Notes: generated by a model from the letters alone, not told the origin. A stretch of 64,000 nt of DNA from Whalleya microplaca (GCA_022497155.1 MU385734.1:248001-312000); one strand, 5' to 3'. Shown: positions 11,184 to 23,490, numbered from the stretch's first letter. Numbers and translations are program-made.

Positions 11184-13333
11184 GTTGACGGCGATGAATG
11201 ATCGGTGAGAACAATAGGAGACGACGGGCGGGTGTGAGAATGAAAGATGAAGTTCAAATACGCGAAGACGTGAGCAGCCGAACCTGTTGTCTACGGGAGC
11301 CGACGTGTAGTCAACAAAAGGTGAAAAATGTCAATAGAGGGGCAGATTGGCGGTGATGTTTTTATGGCAGCAATATTTATTTTGTACCCCAGCCTGATGA
11401 GCAGCAGGAGGTGGGATGGATTGGATGATAGGACCAGACGTCACAGCAGTCTGTGGCTCTTGGGCTCTGGGCTCTTTATGGCGCGGTGGGGTTACCTGAT
11501 AGGTGCTTTGAGGGGCTGGATGGGGGGACTCTATGTGTCTGATCGGCTTCTGGCCTCTGTTTGTTGTCCGCCCTTGTCCTTCCTTCCTTTCTCCTGCTGC
11601 ATAACAGAAAACGTGTTGCTGTGCTTCCTGCTAGCCCTGCAAGGGCAAGGCGCTGATTGATGAAGCATGCAGATGAGACACCGGCTAAGGTCGCGCCAGA
11701 GAAAATACGCCTACATACACAAAGTCTTTCATTCGGTTTCGAGTCTTTGGCCTTGGTCGCAAATGGGGGAATGGTCTGTGAGCTTAGCATGTACAGTATG
11801 GGTTGTATTACATGTAACTGTCTTATTGGCTTCAAGGCAGCCTATTCCTTCGACTGTTCAGGTTTCTTATACGGAAAACCTGATCATCGTCGCGGATGCA
11901 GGTACCTACGGTATTCAGTCAACTAGAAACTTGAGGCTGTTTTACATAGTGGATGTTTGTGAGTTGGGATCCCACGTGGCGGCCAGTCTCTACAGAACCC
12001 CATCCTCTATAATAGAGAAACCCGGAAGATATCATACCATTTGCTATAAACTTACTTTGCTATGTAGTACAAACCGTTGAAACGGGTTTGAAGCCTGGCT
12101 TGACGGACGAATGGACCAATGAACTATTGACTGAGACCTTCGATGGGCCTAGCTACAGTACCCTACTGTGTACGGTTTTTAGTATGCTATGTAAACGGTA
12201 TGTACGCACGGCCACGGCATCAAAAAAGAGTTTGAGATGTCGTCCTATATGTCAACGATGTTTTTGACAAGCCTTCACATCCATGCCAAGTGTCGTTGCG
12301 GCTCCGGAGTCAGCAGTCAATTAATAGGCAGTAATAAGAAATCCCTGGTACTATGTGAAAAAGGCTAAATAAATCAGTGCCCTCCCTGTCTCCCTTGATG
12401 GTCGACTCCATGTAGGTTAGGCTTCTCAGGTTAGACAGTATGAAAAATAAGCTCAACACTGTACAACACACGGTGAGCCCCCTTCTGATCTGGCAGGTCT
12501 GGCAGCCCTGGCAGTTCCGGTACAGATGAGAGACAATTGACAGCAACGGGTCCTAGGCTGGTTAGGCGCAGCAGCGATGAGTCCTCAAAAGGGCCTTGGT
12601 CTGCCTGGTCCGAGCGTCGTAGGCTTCGCTCCCCAAGTGGAGGCGCCTACCCCTGTCTTACATCATCATTCTTACTGGATGGACACGTCGCAAAATTGGA
12701 GCCCAGGTACCCCCCCAGGGCGAATTGAATTGGCAATCCACTTCGCGACGGCTGGATTGAGAGAGGCAGGCGTGAACTGCACTCGAACACCCCCAAAGCT
12801 TCCCTCAGGTCCCCCTTCTCTCATCACACCCTTTTTCCTCTCCGACAATCCACCCTGCCACCTCAGAATTTTGAGTGAAAGGTTCGTTCTGCGCCGGTGT
12901 GCCACAGCCCGTTCTACCTATCAATCCGTATCTCTTCGATTGTGCTGCTTCGGTGACAAAATTTCCATTTTCTTCATCATTTTCCGATTTGCGCCCGAGG
13001 GTTCGCATCTTGGTGTACATCCTTGTTCTAATCGCCCTTTTCCTTTTCCCATAACGTGAGTGAGATCCATCCTGGCGACCCGCCCCGTTCGAGAGCTCGT
13101 CCTCGCACCTCGCGGCTCCCAAGGCGACCTGACGAGAGACGCTTCGCAACCTCGCGCTACCCGATGACAGCTGCTAACCTAGCAACTAGCCTCCATACGC
13201 TATTATAGACTCATTTTTATTAATCTTTTGTTATTCCCCCTTCATCTTATTACCCGCTGTCACCAAAAGTGTCTTCAAATCTGGTACGCCAGCAAGCACG
13301 CACACCCTTCAAATCCAGTCGCGTTCCATCAAT
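11184..13333. other. Divergent intergenic region between Rho GDI and bqt4
   Basis: About 2.1 kb containing both promoters. Overlapping frames (11328-11660, 11657-12080, 12577-13059) have no family resemblance and conflict with antisense frames. The last ~300 bases are C/T-rich, as usual for a fungal 5' leader ahead of the bqt4 start. Confidence 0.45.
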
Positions 13334-14687
13334 ATGGCTGCTACCAGACACCTCCCTAGCCAGCACAATCACCTCATGACTGATGACATCCCTCAGTGTA
13401 CTGCAGCCCTGTTTCCCGTGTCCGTTGAGTTTGTCGCTTACATTTCCTGCAGATAATGAGCTCGTTGCGCGCCGGCGTCTGGGTCAGACCCAATTGACCG
13501 CGAAAATGGTGGCGGCTAGCGCTGCCGGGGACGTCGATCCTTCGAGTCTCGGTGTCTTCGATTACGCGCACCTGAGAGCTCCTCTGCCGAAGGGCATCGT
13601 CTCGGGCATCTTCAAGTCTTCGCCGAACTCGTACTTTCTCATGCGCCGCAGCCAGGACGGGTACGTTTCGGCCACAGGCATGTTCAAGGCGACGTTCCCC
13701 TACGCCGACGCCTACGAAGAGGAGATGGAGCGCAGGTATATGAAGTCGCTGCCCACAACAAGCACCGAAGAGACGGCTGGCAATGTCTGGATCCCTCCGG
13801 AGCAGGCCCTGGCCCTCGCCGAAGAGTACCGAATCACCCCGTGGATTTCCGCGCTGCTTGACCCGGCCGACATCTCTGTCACGAATGCGCCGGACAGTCC
13901 TCCCAAGAGAATCTCCGCGCCGCCAAGGTACGAGGCGTCGCTGCCGATGCATCTCACGCTGGCGCCGCCGACTCCGTCGTCGCTCCCTCGAAGCACACGT
14001 GGTCGCCGTTCGGCTAGCCCTTCCAAGAAACGAGCTATCGCGTCGCCACGGAAACGCACCACGAAGGCGTCAACGGCGCAATCTTCTGCTGCTCCTAGTG
14101 TCAGTGGCGAAGCTGCGCCCGCGAAAGAAGAGGCTATTACGAATGGCAACAAAACAGAGGGGAATGCATCTGCAGCTGGACCCGGCGAAACGCCGACTAA
14201 GACTACCAAGAAGGAATTGCCTACCGAGGAGGAGCCGAAAGTGCAGGTCAAGGTTGGCCAGGAAGTTCAGTTCCAGGGTGGTGTCGAGTCCACGCAAACC
14301 GCTGTCGATGTCGAGCTGCCTGTAAGCGGGCAGCCCAGTCCTGAAGATGCGGCGCGTATGATTGAGGAGGCGAAGCAGATGGTGAAGACGGCTGCTGCGG
14401 AACACGCCTCTCCTGGCTCGAGCAAGAAGGGCAAGCGAAAAGCTGAAGAAATTGCTGTCGATGAGGAGGAAAATGAGAAGCAGGACGAGACATCAGACGG
14501 GCCCAGAACGAAGAAAGCCAAAACAGAAATCCAGTTAAGAAAGGAGCGCGTCAGAAACCGAGCGTTGGTCGGTCTTAGTGCGACACTCGCAGTTGGGTAA
14601 GTCGATGAATTTATACGAGTCTTTTAGCACACGGAACTAACAGTTGTGTTTAGTGCTCTGATCCCGTACGTTATGGGCGTATTCTAG
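13334..14687 (+). CDS. bqt4: Bqt4-like KilA-N domain protein with C-terminal membrane anchor
   Basis: Proposed exons 13334-13397, 13453-14596 and 14654-14687 (introns 55 and 57 nt) give 413 aa. Residues ~22-40 (YNELVARRRLGQTQLTAK) precede an APSES/KilA-N fold at ~55-160 with HLRAPLPKGIVSGIF and SYFLMRRSQDGYVSATGMF. This form of the fold is that of Bqt4, which tethers telomeres to the inner nuclear membrane in fission yeast, rather than sequence-specific APSES regulators. The middle is Ser/Pro/Lys-rich and disordered with basic NLS-like patches. The third exon, only 34 nt, completes a hydrophobic C-terminal helix (ALVGLSATLAVGALIPYVMG), as expected for a tail-anchored nuclear membrane protein. 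Exon 1 is less certain: donor GTACTG is non-optimal, and ATG 13506 would give a shorter protein lacking the conserved ARRRLGQTQ segment. Confidence 0.8.
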
Positions 14688-15755
14688 ATCAGCACTACTC
14701 GCCTCCTTTCTCCTGTCTTTCGATCGCTCACCCAAACTTGCGGCTGCCACACCCTGCGTAGTCTAACAATTACTCGAAACTGGCGTAGTCGCTGGTTTGG
14801 ATTTTCTTCCCCTGCGGTTTCCCAGCTGCCCGTCTGTTTTATTGCACATACCCCCAACAGTTGATCGGCCAGCTGTTCTGATTCGGATTTTTTTTTGAAG
14901 CTATATGAGATGCCTTATGTATCATGCCCTTGGCCATCCACCCCAACCGAGGTGCTCGTATTACATTAGAGGTTCCGTCAGGTTCATAATGAAAAAGAAA
15001 ATTTCCCTCGTTCAATCGAGTAGCGACTTTGAGTCTATGAACACCCGGCTACGAAATAGTCGTACCAGTGAATAGCGAGTTCAATCTCAAGTACTCAGCA
15101 ACTACCTATGCTATCTTATATATCTTGGAATATGCACCGTTATGACGATAAATACATTAGTATCCCTCAAACAATTGTCTTGCAATTGCTCGACATATCC
15201 TACATCTGTATGTCTATTGTACCCGCAGGCAGGAGAAAATACAGCATGAGCCCGTTCGAGAGATGTATGCAGCCTGACCTTTGACCATTGTAAGGAGCCA
15301 CCCCTGCTAGGTAAGTAGGGTGGTCCAAGCTCCAAGTCACTTGGCTTGGAAATGAGCAAATGAGAGGGAAAATTTTCAGCCAATTTTCTAAATTGCTTTT
15401 ACACTTCAACCCATTAGCAAAGTCTCATCTCTTTCAACCGTAGCGAGGGTGTCTTCGAGTTCAGCAGTAATCTTTTTGTCCAAGCGGATTGAGATTCTTT
15501 GAAGCTATCATCATGAGGTCTAAGTAACTAACTAACCTAGGTAGTCAGTCACCTGAGGTGATGGCTATGATCGGCAATAGGCGGTTCTGGGGCAATCCCC
15601 GTGCTGTACCCCGCGAGTCTCCAAGGCACCCGCGGAACCACTTTCGCTGACCTACGGTCTGTCCTCCCTTGTTGTACGCAGTAGGGACACCGCTGGAACG
15701 TGAGGTGGAACATCTTCATGGAAGCTTCACATCACTTTTGGTCCTATAGCGCAGC
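14688..15755. other. Intergenic, no supported gene
   Basis: Between two plus-strand genes. Minus-strand frames at 15111-15409 are short and unrecognised. A CCTAGGTAG word cluster lies near 15535-15545. Nothing else seen. Confidence 0.45.
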
Positions 15756-17025
15756 ATGAGGGTATTCTTGGTTGCGCGGGCGGCATGTCGTGTTTCGAGG
15801 CGAGCGTTCTCGACGACGCCGAGACGGTTGGAAAGTTATGGCTTCATTGGTCTGGGCCAGATGGTATGTTTCGAGCTCCAACGGTCAAAGATGTGCGGAC
15901 AGAACTAACCAATGGGGATTACAGGGCTTTCAAATGGCTAAAAATCTCCAGTCGAAGCTTTCACCGAGCGATTCGATCCGACTATTCGACATCAATAACG
16001 ATGCGATGCGACGGCTAGCCGAGGAGATCCGAACGTCCCAGGCTGGTGGTGCCGTCGTTGAACTCGCTCGGAACGTGCACGACGCTGCGAAGGAAGCGGT
16101 ATGTGGCCATTCATTTCTATACCCGCCCAGTGTCTTTCTATGATGATCATGTTCTATCTATGATCTAAGTTGGGGCCGGCTTTCTGCCGGTCTTTTACGT
16201 GATTCACATTTTATATTAAAGCCAATCCTCTGAAGAAAGCTTCTTCGATCTGTGTTCGTTGCTGGAGATTACGTTGAGGGCCTCTCGTTGACCAATGCTT
16301 TGCAGGATACCGTGATAACGGTCTTACCGGAGCCGGCGCATGTGAAAAGCGTGTACGCCGATATTTTGACGCCAGACCTGCCGAAGAAGGACAGGGTCTA
16401 TATCGATTGTTCGACCATTGATCCTTCGTCTTCTCGGGAGGTTGCCCAGTTGGTTCGGGATGCCGGCCAAGGCCAATTCGTCGACGCGCCAATGTCTGGC
16501 GGTGTCGTAGGCGCGGCCGCTGGCACTTTAACTTTCATGTTAGGTGCCCCAGATAGCCTAGTACCTAAGCTGGAGTTGATCCTCCTGCGGATGGGGAAAC
16601 GCGTGCTACACTGCGGCATTCAGGGCACTGGGCTCAGCGCGAAGCTGGCCAACAATTACTTGCTTGCCATCAACAACATTGCTACAGCCGAGGCGATGAA
16701 TCTCGGCATGAGATGGGGCCTGGACCCTAAGACACTGGCGAACGTTATCAACGTCAGCACCGGTAGGTGTTGGCCGAGCGAGGTCAACAACCCTGTGAGA
16801 GGGGTTGTCGAGACGGCGCCTTGCAATCGTGATTACGCCGGCGGGTTTGGTATAAGTTTGATGAAGAAAGATCTCAAGCTTGCCATCGTTGCTGCGGACG
16901 AAGCCGGCGCTAAATTAGAGCTCGGCGGTCGTGCCAGAGAGGTCTACGAGAATGCGGAGCAAGTCGAAACCTGCAAGGGCAGAGACTTCTCCGTTGTCTA
17001 CAGGTTCCTCGGTGGCAAAGAATGA
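15756..17025 (+). CDS. 3-hydroxyisobutyrate dehydrogenase, mitochondrial
   Basis: Exons 15756-15863, 15925-16098 and 16306-17025 give 333 aa, the family's normal length. Residues 1-26 are rich in Arg/Ser/Ala with no acidic residue before Glu26, a mitochondrial presequence. The Rossmann motif GFIGLGQMG is split by intron 1. The substrate-binding block DAPMSGGVVGAAAGTLTFM, the catalytic-Lys segment SAKLANNYLL and the cofactor/active-site motif STGRCWPSEVNNP are all present. The enzyme oxidises 3-hydroxyisobutyrate to methylmalonate semialdehyde with NAD in valine breakdown. Intron 2 is 207 nt; joining the exons directly gives KEA-DTVITVLPEP, matching family spacing, so I do not add a further exon. 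The C-terminus GRDFSVVYRFLG is the canonical end of the second domain. Confidence 0.92.
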
Positions 17026-17984
17026 CATGTAGCGAGTGTTGGATAGGTCAAAATTGAATCCCATCTAAGAAGAAATTTGAAACCTTAATGCTGTGTAATC
17101 TGAAAGTTCGACTATACAGCTCAGGTACACGACCGATAGCCTGCGCCTTGTCGATGGCCGTAGTGTAGGCATGTGTCAAGCCCGCCGAAAACGTGTCAGC
17201 CGCACAAGAAAATGAGCGACGCTTGCACAATAGCGTGCTCGGATCGAGCCCGTTCCGCTCGGACGGGCAGCTAAGCGCCATTCTAATAATCCACTTTTAT
17301 AGGTTACATCACCACAAGTTATCGATTTTGAGATACCAACATCGTAAATATCTACACACCAACTGCCAGGTACTTTACTATTGATTGTATGAGTTAGGCC
17401 TCACGATGGTAGAAGTTACGAAAAATGTCTGCTTCGTTCACTCTGACTGTCCCGTGGTCATGAATTTGCCGCTGTATAATACTATGTAAGCGATAGGCCA
17501 TGGGCAAACCTCTATAATAGACATTCGTTCTAGAACGCCTCCCGGGAAACAAACGTTCCAACGAGCCTTACTTCGCTGCCTGGTGCCTCCCTGCTGCAAT
17601 CTGAGTAAGGGATAAGCGACCTTTTAGGCTCTCTTGGTATTACCCTATCAGGAAACCTTCTCGTAGTCCCGGATCGGATTACCAGCCGGGTTATCTAGAC
17701 TACCCCAGGATCAGTGAAGTATAATCGATCCTGCTCGTGTCGCTGGCCATATTACCGAGTTTTGCTGGAGTTGACTCCCTTGCATTTACTTCTTATATTG
17801 TGATATATCAGCCTTATCTTTCTTTGTCTGAACATAGACTCGACTTTATATATATCATTCATTGCGCCAATATTTTATAGACCGACCTTTGATACTTAGC
17901 ACGCCTTCTAAACCGATATAGTCGACTCATCACCGGAAGTGCTGACTGAGTGAGGCGAAAACCAACCACAAAAAGCTCGACAAG
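17026..17984. other. Intergenic, promoter of RTA1-like gene
   Basis: No gene supported. A TATA-like run (TTTATATATATC, 17845-17856) lies about 130 bases before the RTA1-like start and is a reasonable TATA element. Confidence 0.4.
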
Positions 17985-19215
17985 ATGTCGAAGAGCTGTA
18001 CTGAAGTCAGCGCCCTCTGCCCGGTCGAAGCAACAGTCCTGGGCTATTATCCCAACCTCGGCGTCAATGTATTCCTCTCCGTGGGATTCGGCATCTGTAT
18101 ATTTGGTCTTATCGTAACGGGGATATGGAAGAGGACCTGGGGATATTCGATTGCGCTGACGGCCGGATGTATCCTTGAGTTCGTAGGTGCGTACCGCCAT
18201 TGAACGGCTTTCTCACTTATATCCTCGAGCGCAATAGTCGCCACCATCATCACTCTCGGTTTCTCACATATATATACACATACAAGTGATATCTAACTAA
18301 CACCCCAACCAGGCTACATCGCGCGCGTGCAACTGCACAGCAACCCGTACAACTCGAACGCCTTCCAGACGCAGATCTGCACGATCATCCTCGCGCCGAC
18401 GCTGATCTGCATCTCGATCTACCTGACGCTCAAGCACGTGACGCTGTCGCTGAGCCCGGCGCTCTCGCGCGTGCGCCCGCGCCTGTACCCGCTGATCTTC
18501 GTGCCCGCCGACGTGTCGTGCCTGGTGCTGCAGGCCATCGGCGGCAGCCTGGCCGCGTCGGCCGGCTACGACGACCCGGACCTGCTGCTCACCGGCGACC
18601 GCGTCATCATCGCCGGCATCGCGCTGCAGTGCGCCGTCCTGGCCTTCTTCGGCGCCGTCTCCGCCGACTACCTGCTCCGCGCGAAGCGGTGGGTCGCGAG
18701 TGGTGAGGCGGGCCCTGAGGCCCGCGCTGTTTGGGGCGATAGGAGGTTTCGGCTTTTTCTGTACGCTGTTGGGGGCGCGTATGCGGGGATTTTGATCCGG
18801 TGTATCTATCGGTGAGTCTCCCCCTTCACCGTGCTGTGGTGTAACGAAAAAAACAGTTGGCAGAAGTATGTGCTAACACCAGCGCTCCGCAGTATCGCCG
18901 AGATGGCAGGTGGATGGGGCAACCCGATAATGCAGGACGAGCCGTCGTTCATCGTGCTCGAGGGATTGTGAGCTTTCCTGACATCCAAAGATTGCACCGT
19001 AGCTTACCCCGTTTAACAGCATGATCCTGATCCCCGTGGTCCTCCTGACGGCCTTCCCACCGGGGTTCCTGTTCCCGCACATGGCCGAGCGCGAGGCGCA
19101 GCGGTTCCGGCGGAAGGAGAAGGGCGCGAAGCAGGCTTCAGAGCCCGTCACGCCAGGCGACGAGGAGAAGGGGGAAAAAGAGGAATCGAAGGCTGCGGGG
19201 CTGCTGAGCGTATGA
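17985..19215 (+). CDS. RTA1-like seven-helix membrane protein (lipid-translocating exporter family)
   Basis: Four exons: 17985-18186, 18313-18811, 18893-18967 and 19020-19215, giving 323 aa; introns are 126, 81 and 52 nt and all junctions preserve frame. About seven hydrophobic helices alternate with short loops. Family hallmarks include the E-x-x-GYIAR segment across junction 1, FQTQICTIILAPTLICISIYLTL, RLYPLIFVPADVSCLVLQAIGG, RVIIAGIALQC, RLFLYAVGGAYAGILIRCIYRIAEM and DEPSFIVLEG. The C-terminal ~45 residues are charged (Glu/Lys-rich) and presumably cytosolic. Members (Rta1, Rsb1, Rtm1) are fungal plasma-membrane proteins linked to resistance to 7-aminocholesterol, sphingoid-base export and similar stresses; the substrate here cannot be told from sequence. 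Confidence 0.9.
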
Positions 19216-19780
19216 CCTTCACCACCTGAGGACGGCTGATCTACCTACTTTAGGATGGGTTTTTGTGAGCTTTGTGAATCTAGCGTGGTACTTGTTGCAT
19301 ATTGGGCATGGGAGAACAGCGTTCTTAGATGGTATATACCTTGACACGTATAGAATTTAGACCTTAGTATATACCAAGACATTGTTATATACTTGGCCAA
19401 TTCTGGCTATGCATATTCACCTTCGAGCTTTGGCTTATAGAGATCCCACACGATGAAATCTATTTTGCTTTCGGAGATCCCTAACTCGTTTGGATGTCTT
19501 CAATGCCTCGCCTTTGGGATCATCCCCTATACTTCAAGGAAGAATACATCCCACAGAGAAACGTCCACAGTAGCCCTATCACATTTAGACTATCACACGT
19601 TGTCGAATAGCAAGCACAAGGGGCATGTAATATGATCGGGAACTCGAGAGGACTAAGATGTCTTCTTATGCATGTATTTCCACACCTGGCGCAAGGCCGA
19701 GGAGCTATCCCTACCACAGCACTCTCAATCAATCTCAATGCACCGTCTCCTATGCAAAACTCCGATCTAGTGCATTTTAA
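19216..19780. other. Convergent 3' region
   Basis: Between the RTA1-like gene and the AP-3 beta gene, which converge. A short imperfect palindromic repeat TATATACCTTGA / TAGTATATACCAAG lies around 19331-19377. No gene supported. Confidence 0.4.
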
Positions 19781-22278
19781 TCATCCGCCCAGGAAAGTTT
19801 CCAGCTCAGCTTTCTCGTCATCAGACTCCTCTTCCGCGTCTTCAAATTCATCATCATCGGAATCATCCTCATCACTTTCCTCCTCCTCTTCCTCCCCCTC
19901 CTCCTCCACATCTTCCTCTTCATCCTCTTCCTCTCCCTCATCATCATCATCTTCCTCCTCAGAAGAGGCAAGCCAATCATCCAACGTCTTCGCGCCCACC
20001 CCATTGCTCCTCGTCGTCCCCGCCTCCCTTCCCGAGCCCGCATCCCCCAGCATCTCCGCCGCCGGGACGACCCTCTTCTCCTCCCCATACTCCCTGCCCC
20101 CTCCACCGCCGTCCTGCGCGCGGAGCTTCGGGTCCGGCTCGCGCCCCTCCGGGACCCAGTCGGGGAGGGGCTCGTAGCCGCGCAGGCCGTGGACGCCGCC
20201 GCCGCCGGCGAGCACGAGGGCGGCGGAGCCGAGGAGGAACCCCCGGCGCGTGGCGGAGGGGCTGGGCGCCTGCGGCGCGGGTTTCGGCGCCAGCAGCATC
20301 AGCGTCGCGAGCTGCGGCACCCCCAGCAGCGCCTTGTACAGGCGCGTGCGGTCGCGCAGGTCGTACGACGTGTCGTAGCGGACGAGGAGGAGGACGTAGG
20401 ACCACAGGCGGGCGATGGGGTGGTCGTCGGGATTGGGAGGGGGTTCATCCGGACTGTGATGGCTTTCTTCGGGGTCCTGGGCTGCTGCCTCGAGCTGCCG
20501 GTTCAGATGGTGCAGATACACTTTCGCGGCGAGGAGGACGATCTGGCGCTTGGCGACCTCGGCCTCGTCGGCGAAGTCGCGCAGGAGGATGCGCAGCACG
20601 TCGGGCGCGATGTTGTCCTCGCCGCCGAGGCCGGCGAACTCGCCGACGAGCCAGACGATGGTGGCGCGCGCGTGCGGGTCGGCGGCGGAGTCGAGGTTCT
20701 TGGCCAGGCGCACGACCGTGCCCAGGTGCGCCGGCGGGTCCTGCTGGATCAGGTGGCGGATCACCGTCAGCGACTCGGCCGCCAGCGTGCCGTCGAGGCT
20801 CGTGATCTGGCTTAGTAGGAGCCGCATGCAGCGGGGCGCGGTCGCCGGATCGGCCTGCGCGCAGCGCCCGATCGCACGCACGGCCTCGCGCACGAGGGAT
20901 TTGTTCGTGCCGCGCGAGAAGTGCTCGAGCTCGTTGAGAATGAGGCTCTTGGTGTGTGGCGGACTGTAGGGGAAGATGAGCGCGAGCACCTCAAGCTTCA
21001 GCTCCCATACGGGAGCTGTGTCCGTGGCGCGGACGAGGAAGTGGGATGCGTATTTGACGAAGGATGCCGGGTGGACCAGGCAGACGGATACGATGTTGTA
21101 AAGGGCGACCTGTTCGATATCCTGGGCTCCTCGCAGGAGAGCCACCAACGGACCAACGGCTGCCTTGATATACTCTGGCGTACCAATGTCGGCGTAACAG
21201 CGGGCTACGGCTACCACTACCCCCGAGTTCCTACTCTGGAGCAATGGCTTGATCCCGTTGAGCAGCAGGACGAGATCTGGGTCGAGAATGACCACTTGCT
21301 CTCCCTCTACCGCAGGTTCTGACGCTCCCTCTCCGTAGAAGTCTTGGAGATCGGCTGATTTGTCCTTCGCCTTGGCGTTTCTCGTCCGCCTCGGGAAGCA
21401 TTTGCGTGCGTATATCGTCATCATCCTCAGCATCGAAAGCTGGCTCCACTCGTCCATATCGACGATCTTCTTGACGAGACTCCGGTAATGCTTATGGATC
21501 AAATCTAACCGATCGGGACATATCTCCATGAACGCGCTGACGGCAGCCCCTGCGACAAAGTACTGCTTGTCGCCTAGGAGCGTCGTCAGGTATTCTATTA
21601 GCTGCTGCAGCGTGGTGGGCTCTAGGCGATAACACTTCGGTATGGCGAGAGCGGCGGCTTTCCGCACGAGCGGGGACATGTCGCCGACGCCCTTCTTGAT
21701 GGCTAAGGATACGATTTGGCTGATGACCGGCACGCGTATTCCCGACATGGTGCGTAGCGCGAGCGCCCGTACCTGCGAGTTGGTATCGGAGAGGGACTTT
21801 TGTATTGTGTTGATGGAGAGCAGGGCCAGGTCGGGCTCCTGCTCGGCATGGTGGATAAGATATATGTATACGAGCTTCTTGATTTCGAGATTTGGCGAGG
21901 CGACATTCTTGACGACGGAGGAGAAGAAAGGTAGGGTTCGTTGTTGGCGGTACATCATCTGGATCAAGCAGAAACGATCAGCCGGCGCACACGAAGCGGT
22001 CTAGGTTATAGAGAGAGAAGCATTGGTCTGCGTACGGAGATGACGCGGCGGAGTCCATCGAGCACCTCGCGGTCATTTCGACTGTCTAGGAGCTTCTTCA
22101 ACTGCGGGACAGGGAGGGATCGTATGGTGCTGCGAGAGCTCCGGGCAGCTTGGGCGGCATCGAGGGTGAGCTCCCGAGCTAGACAGACACATGTTAGTTA
22201 GCGAAGCAGGCGGTATAATAGAATAAAGAGGATCTTACCACTCTCGAGCAAGTTGGATATTCGAGAGATGGACTCCAT
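19781..22278 (-). CDS. apl6: AP-3 adaptor complex subunit beta
   Basis: Exons 22239-22278, 22036-22178 and 19781-21958 give 786 aa (introns 60 and 77 nt). The start MESISRISNLLES and the ARELTLDAAQAARSSRS block belong to the N-terminal adaptin trunk. The trunk continues as HEAT-like repeats: NVASPNLEIKKLVYIYLIHHAEQEPDLALLSIN, QVRALALRTMSGIRV, DMSPLVRKAAALAI, KQYFVAGAAVSAF and DEWSQLSMLRMM are near-diagnostic for AP-3 beta. After ~residue 600 a Gly/Ala/Pro segment leads to a 55-residue almost purely acidic/Ser tail. AP-3 carries cargo such as alkaline phosphatase from the Golgi directly to the vacuole. The C-terminal ear seen in animal beta-3 is absent, as is common in fungi. Confidence 0.93.
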
Positions 22279-22728
22279 GGCGACGCGCAGCAAGCTCCCG
22301 GGCTGCTGTTGTTGGTCGCGGGCTGTACAAAAATATCCCACGATCTGTGACGTCGCAGCGTCGCCGGTTTAATAAGAGGGAAGGCTGATTTGGCGGGGCA
22401 GCTGCAGCCATCCGCCCTGCCACCATGCCGCCATCCCCCGGCGATCCTGACTTTGTGGGGCCGACGTCAGGTACGTTAGCTCATTCCCTTGTTCTATGTA
22501 ACCCTAACCCGGATGATAACATCTACACGTGCTTTATGTAAGCTTTGCGTCTCCAACTCTCCCTAGTACCTAAGTACCTAGAGGACTCTTATTTCAAGAG
22601 TTTAAACATGAGCTAGCAAGGTAAGCCTTTTCTATCATTAAGTACCCTAATCTTGGATCTAATGATGGTTTTTGTGAAGTCACAATATTGAATCTCTCAA
22701 GGTCCTCTAGTGTTCAGTTTACCGTGTC
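22279..22728. promoter_or_regulatory. Bidirectional promoter region with telobox-like motif
   Basis: This 450-bp spacer separates two divergent genes, the AP-3 beta gene and the unknown 253-aa gene. It contains AACCCTAACCC (22500-22510), resembling a telobox/interstitial telomere motif, and TACCTAAGTACCTAG (22566-22580). Binding roles are not shown by sequence alone. Confidence 0.4.
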
Positions 22729-23490
22729 ATGTCTCCTACACCTCTACTCCTATCTCCTGCGTTGCCCTCTGAGCTTCTGACCTATATCTTAAACCACCAT
22801 GCGTATCCCACTACTCTCATCATATGTTCCTCTCGGATAGACTTCCTTACTAGTCTTGCCGAGGATATACGTCAACAGGCAAATCCTCCGCTCAGCCCTG
22901 GAGAGCATGGCACGGAGCCGTCCTCGTCCACGCCTCCGGGAACGAATCAGGGGCCACTCAAACACCAACTTCTCTCTTCCCCCTTATACCAGATAGCTAC
23001 ATCAAAACACATACGCGTAGTCTACATCCCCACCGTCACACATCTCCGTGCGTACCTGACCGTCTTCACGCCCGAGGATTCCAAGGTTCCCGCGCCGCCG
23101 CCAGATTTCAACCACTCCAGGAAAAGCCGCCACATCATCTTGTATGGGTTCCTCGAGATACACCGCGACACTAGTGAATGGAGCGCACAGGGACTCGGCA
23201 ATTCGGCGGCGGCCTTGGTGGAGCTGGGTCACCGTTTGTCTTGGCAGACACTCGTCGTTGAACCTCGCGGGAATGCCCCTGGATGTACGTTCGAGGATCT
23301 GCTGAAGGAAACGGCCCCTTACTTGAGTGGCGGCACCCGGAGAATTGGCCCGGACGCGGAAGAAGGTGGATGGTCTGGTCGGACTGTTGATGTGGGACGG
23401 ATATTGAAGCGATGGTTTCGCTTTGAGCACGGACCGTGGGACATTACCTTTGACGAAGATGAGAAGAAAATATCCAGGGATGCGTCATGA
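22729..23490 (+). CDS. Conserved-looking fungal protein of unknown function
   Basis: Single-exon frame of 253 aa. It opens with LLLSPALPSELLTYILNHH, then a beta-strand-like TTLIICSSRIDFLTSL, resembling the first strand of a P-loop fold but without a visible Walker A GxxxxGK[ST]. It continues with HIRVVYIPTVTHLRAYL, HIILYGFLEIHRDTSEWSAQGLGNSAAALVELG and QTLVVEPRG, a pattern of alternating hydrophobic strands and helices that could be a degenerate RecA-like ATPase of the Rad51-paralogue/Shu-accessory sort. That is only inference from pattern. The C-terminus has KRWFRFEHGPWDITFDED. It shares a divergent promoter with the AP-3 beta gene and converges on nuf2. Real coding is supported by single-exon length and a strongly structured, non-repetitive sequence. 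Confidence 0.7.
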   Translation: MSPTPLLLSPALPSELLTYILNHHAYPTTLIICSSRIDFLTSLAEDIRQQANPPLSPGEHGTEPSSSTPPGTNQGPLKHQLLSSPLYQIATSKHIRVVYIPTVTHLRAYLTVFTPEDSKVPAPPPDFNHSRKSRHIILYGFLEIHRDTSEWSAQGLGNSAAALVELGHRLSWQTLVVEPRGNAPGCTFEDLLKETAPYLSGGTRRIGPDAEEGGWSGRTVDVGRILKRWFRFEHGPWDITFDEDEKKISRDAS

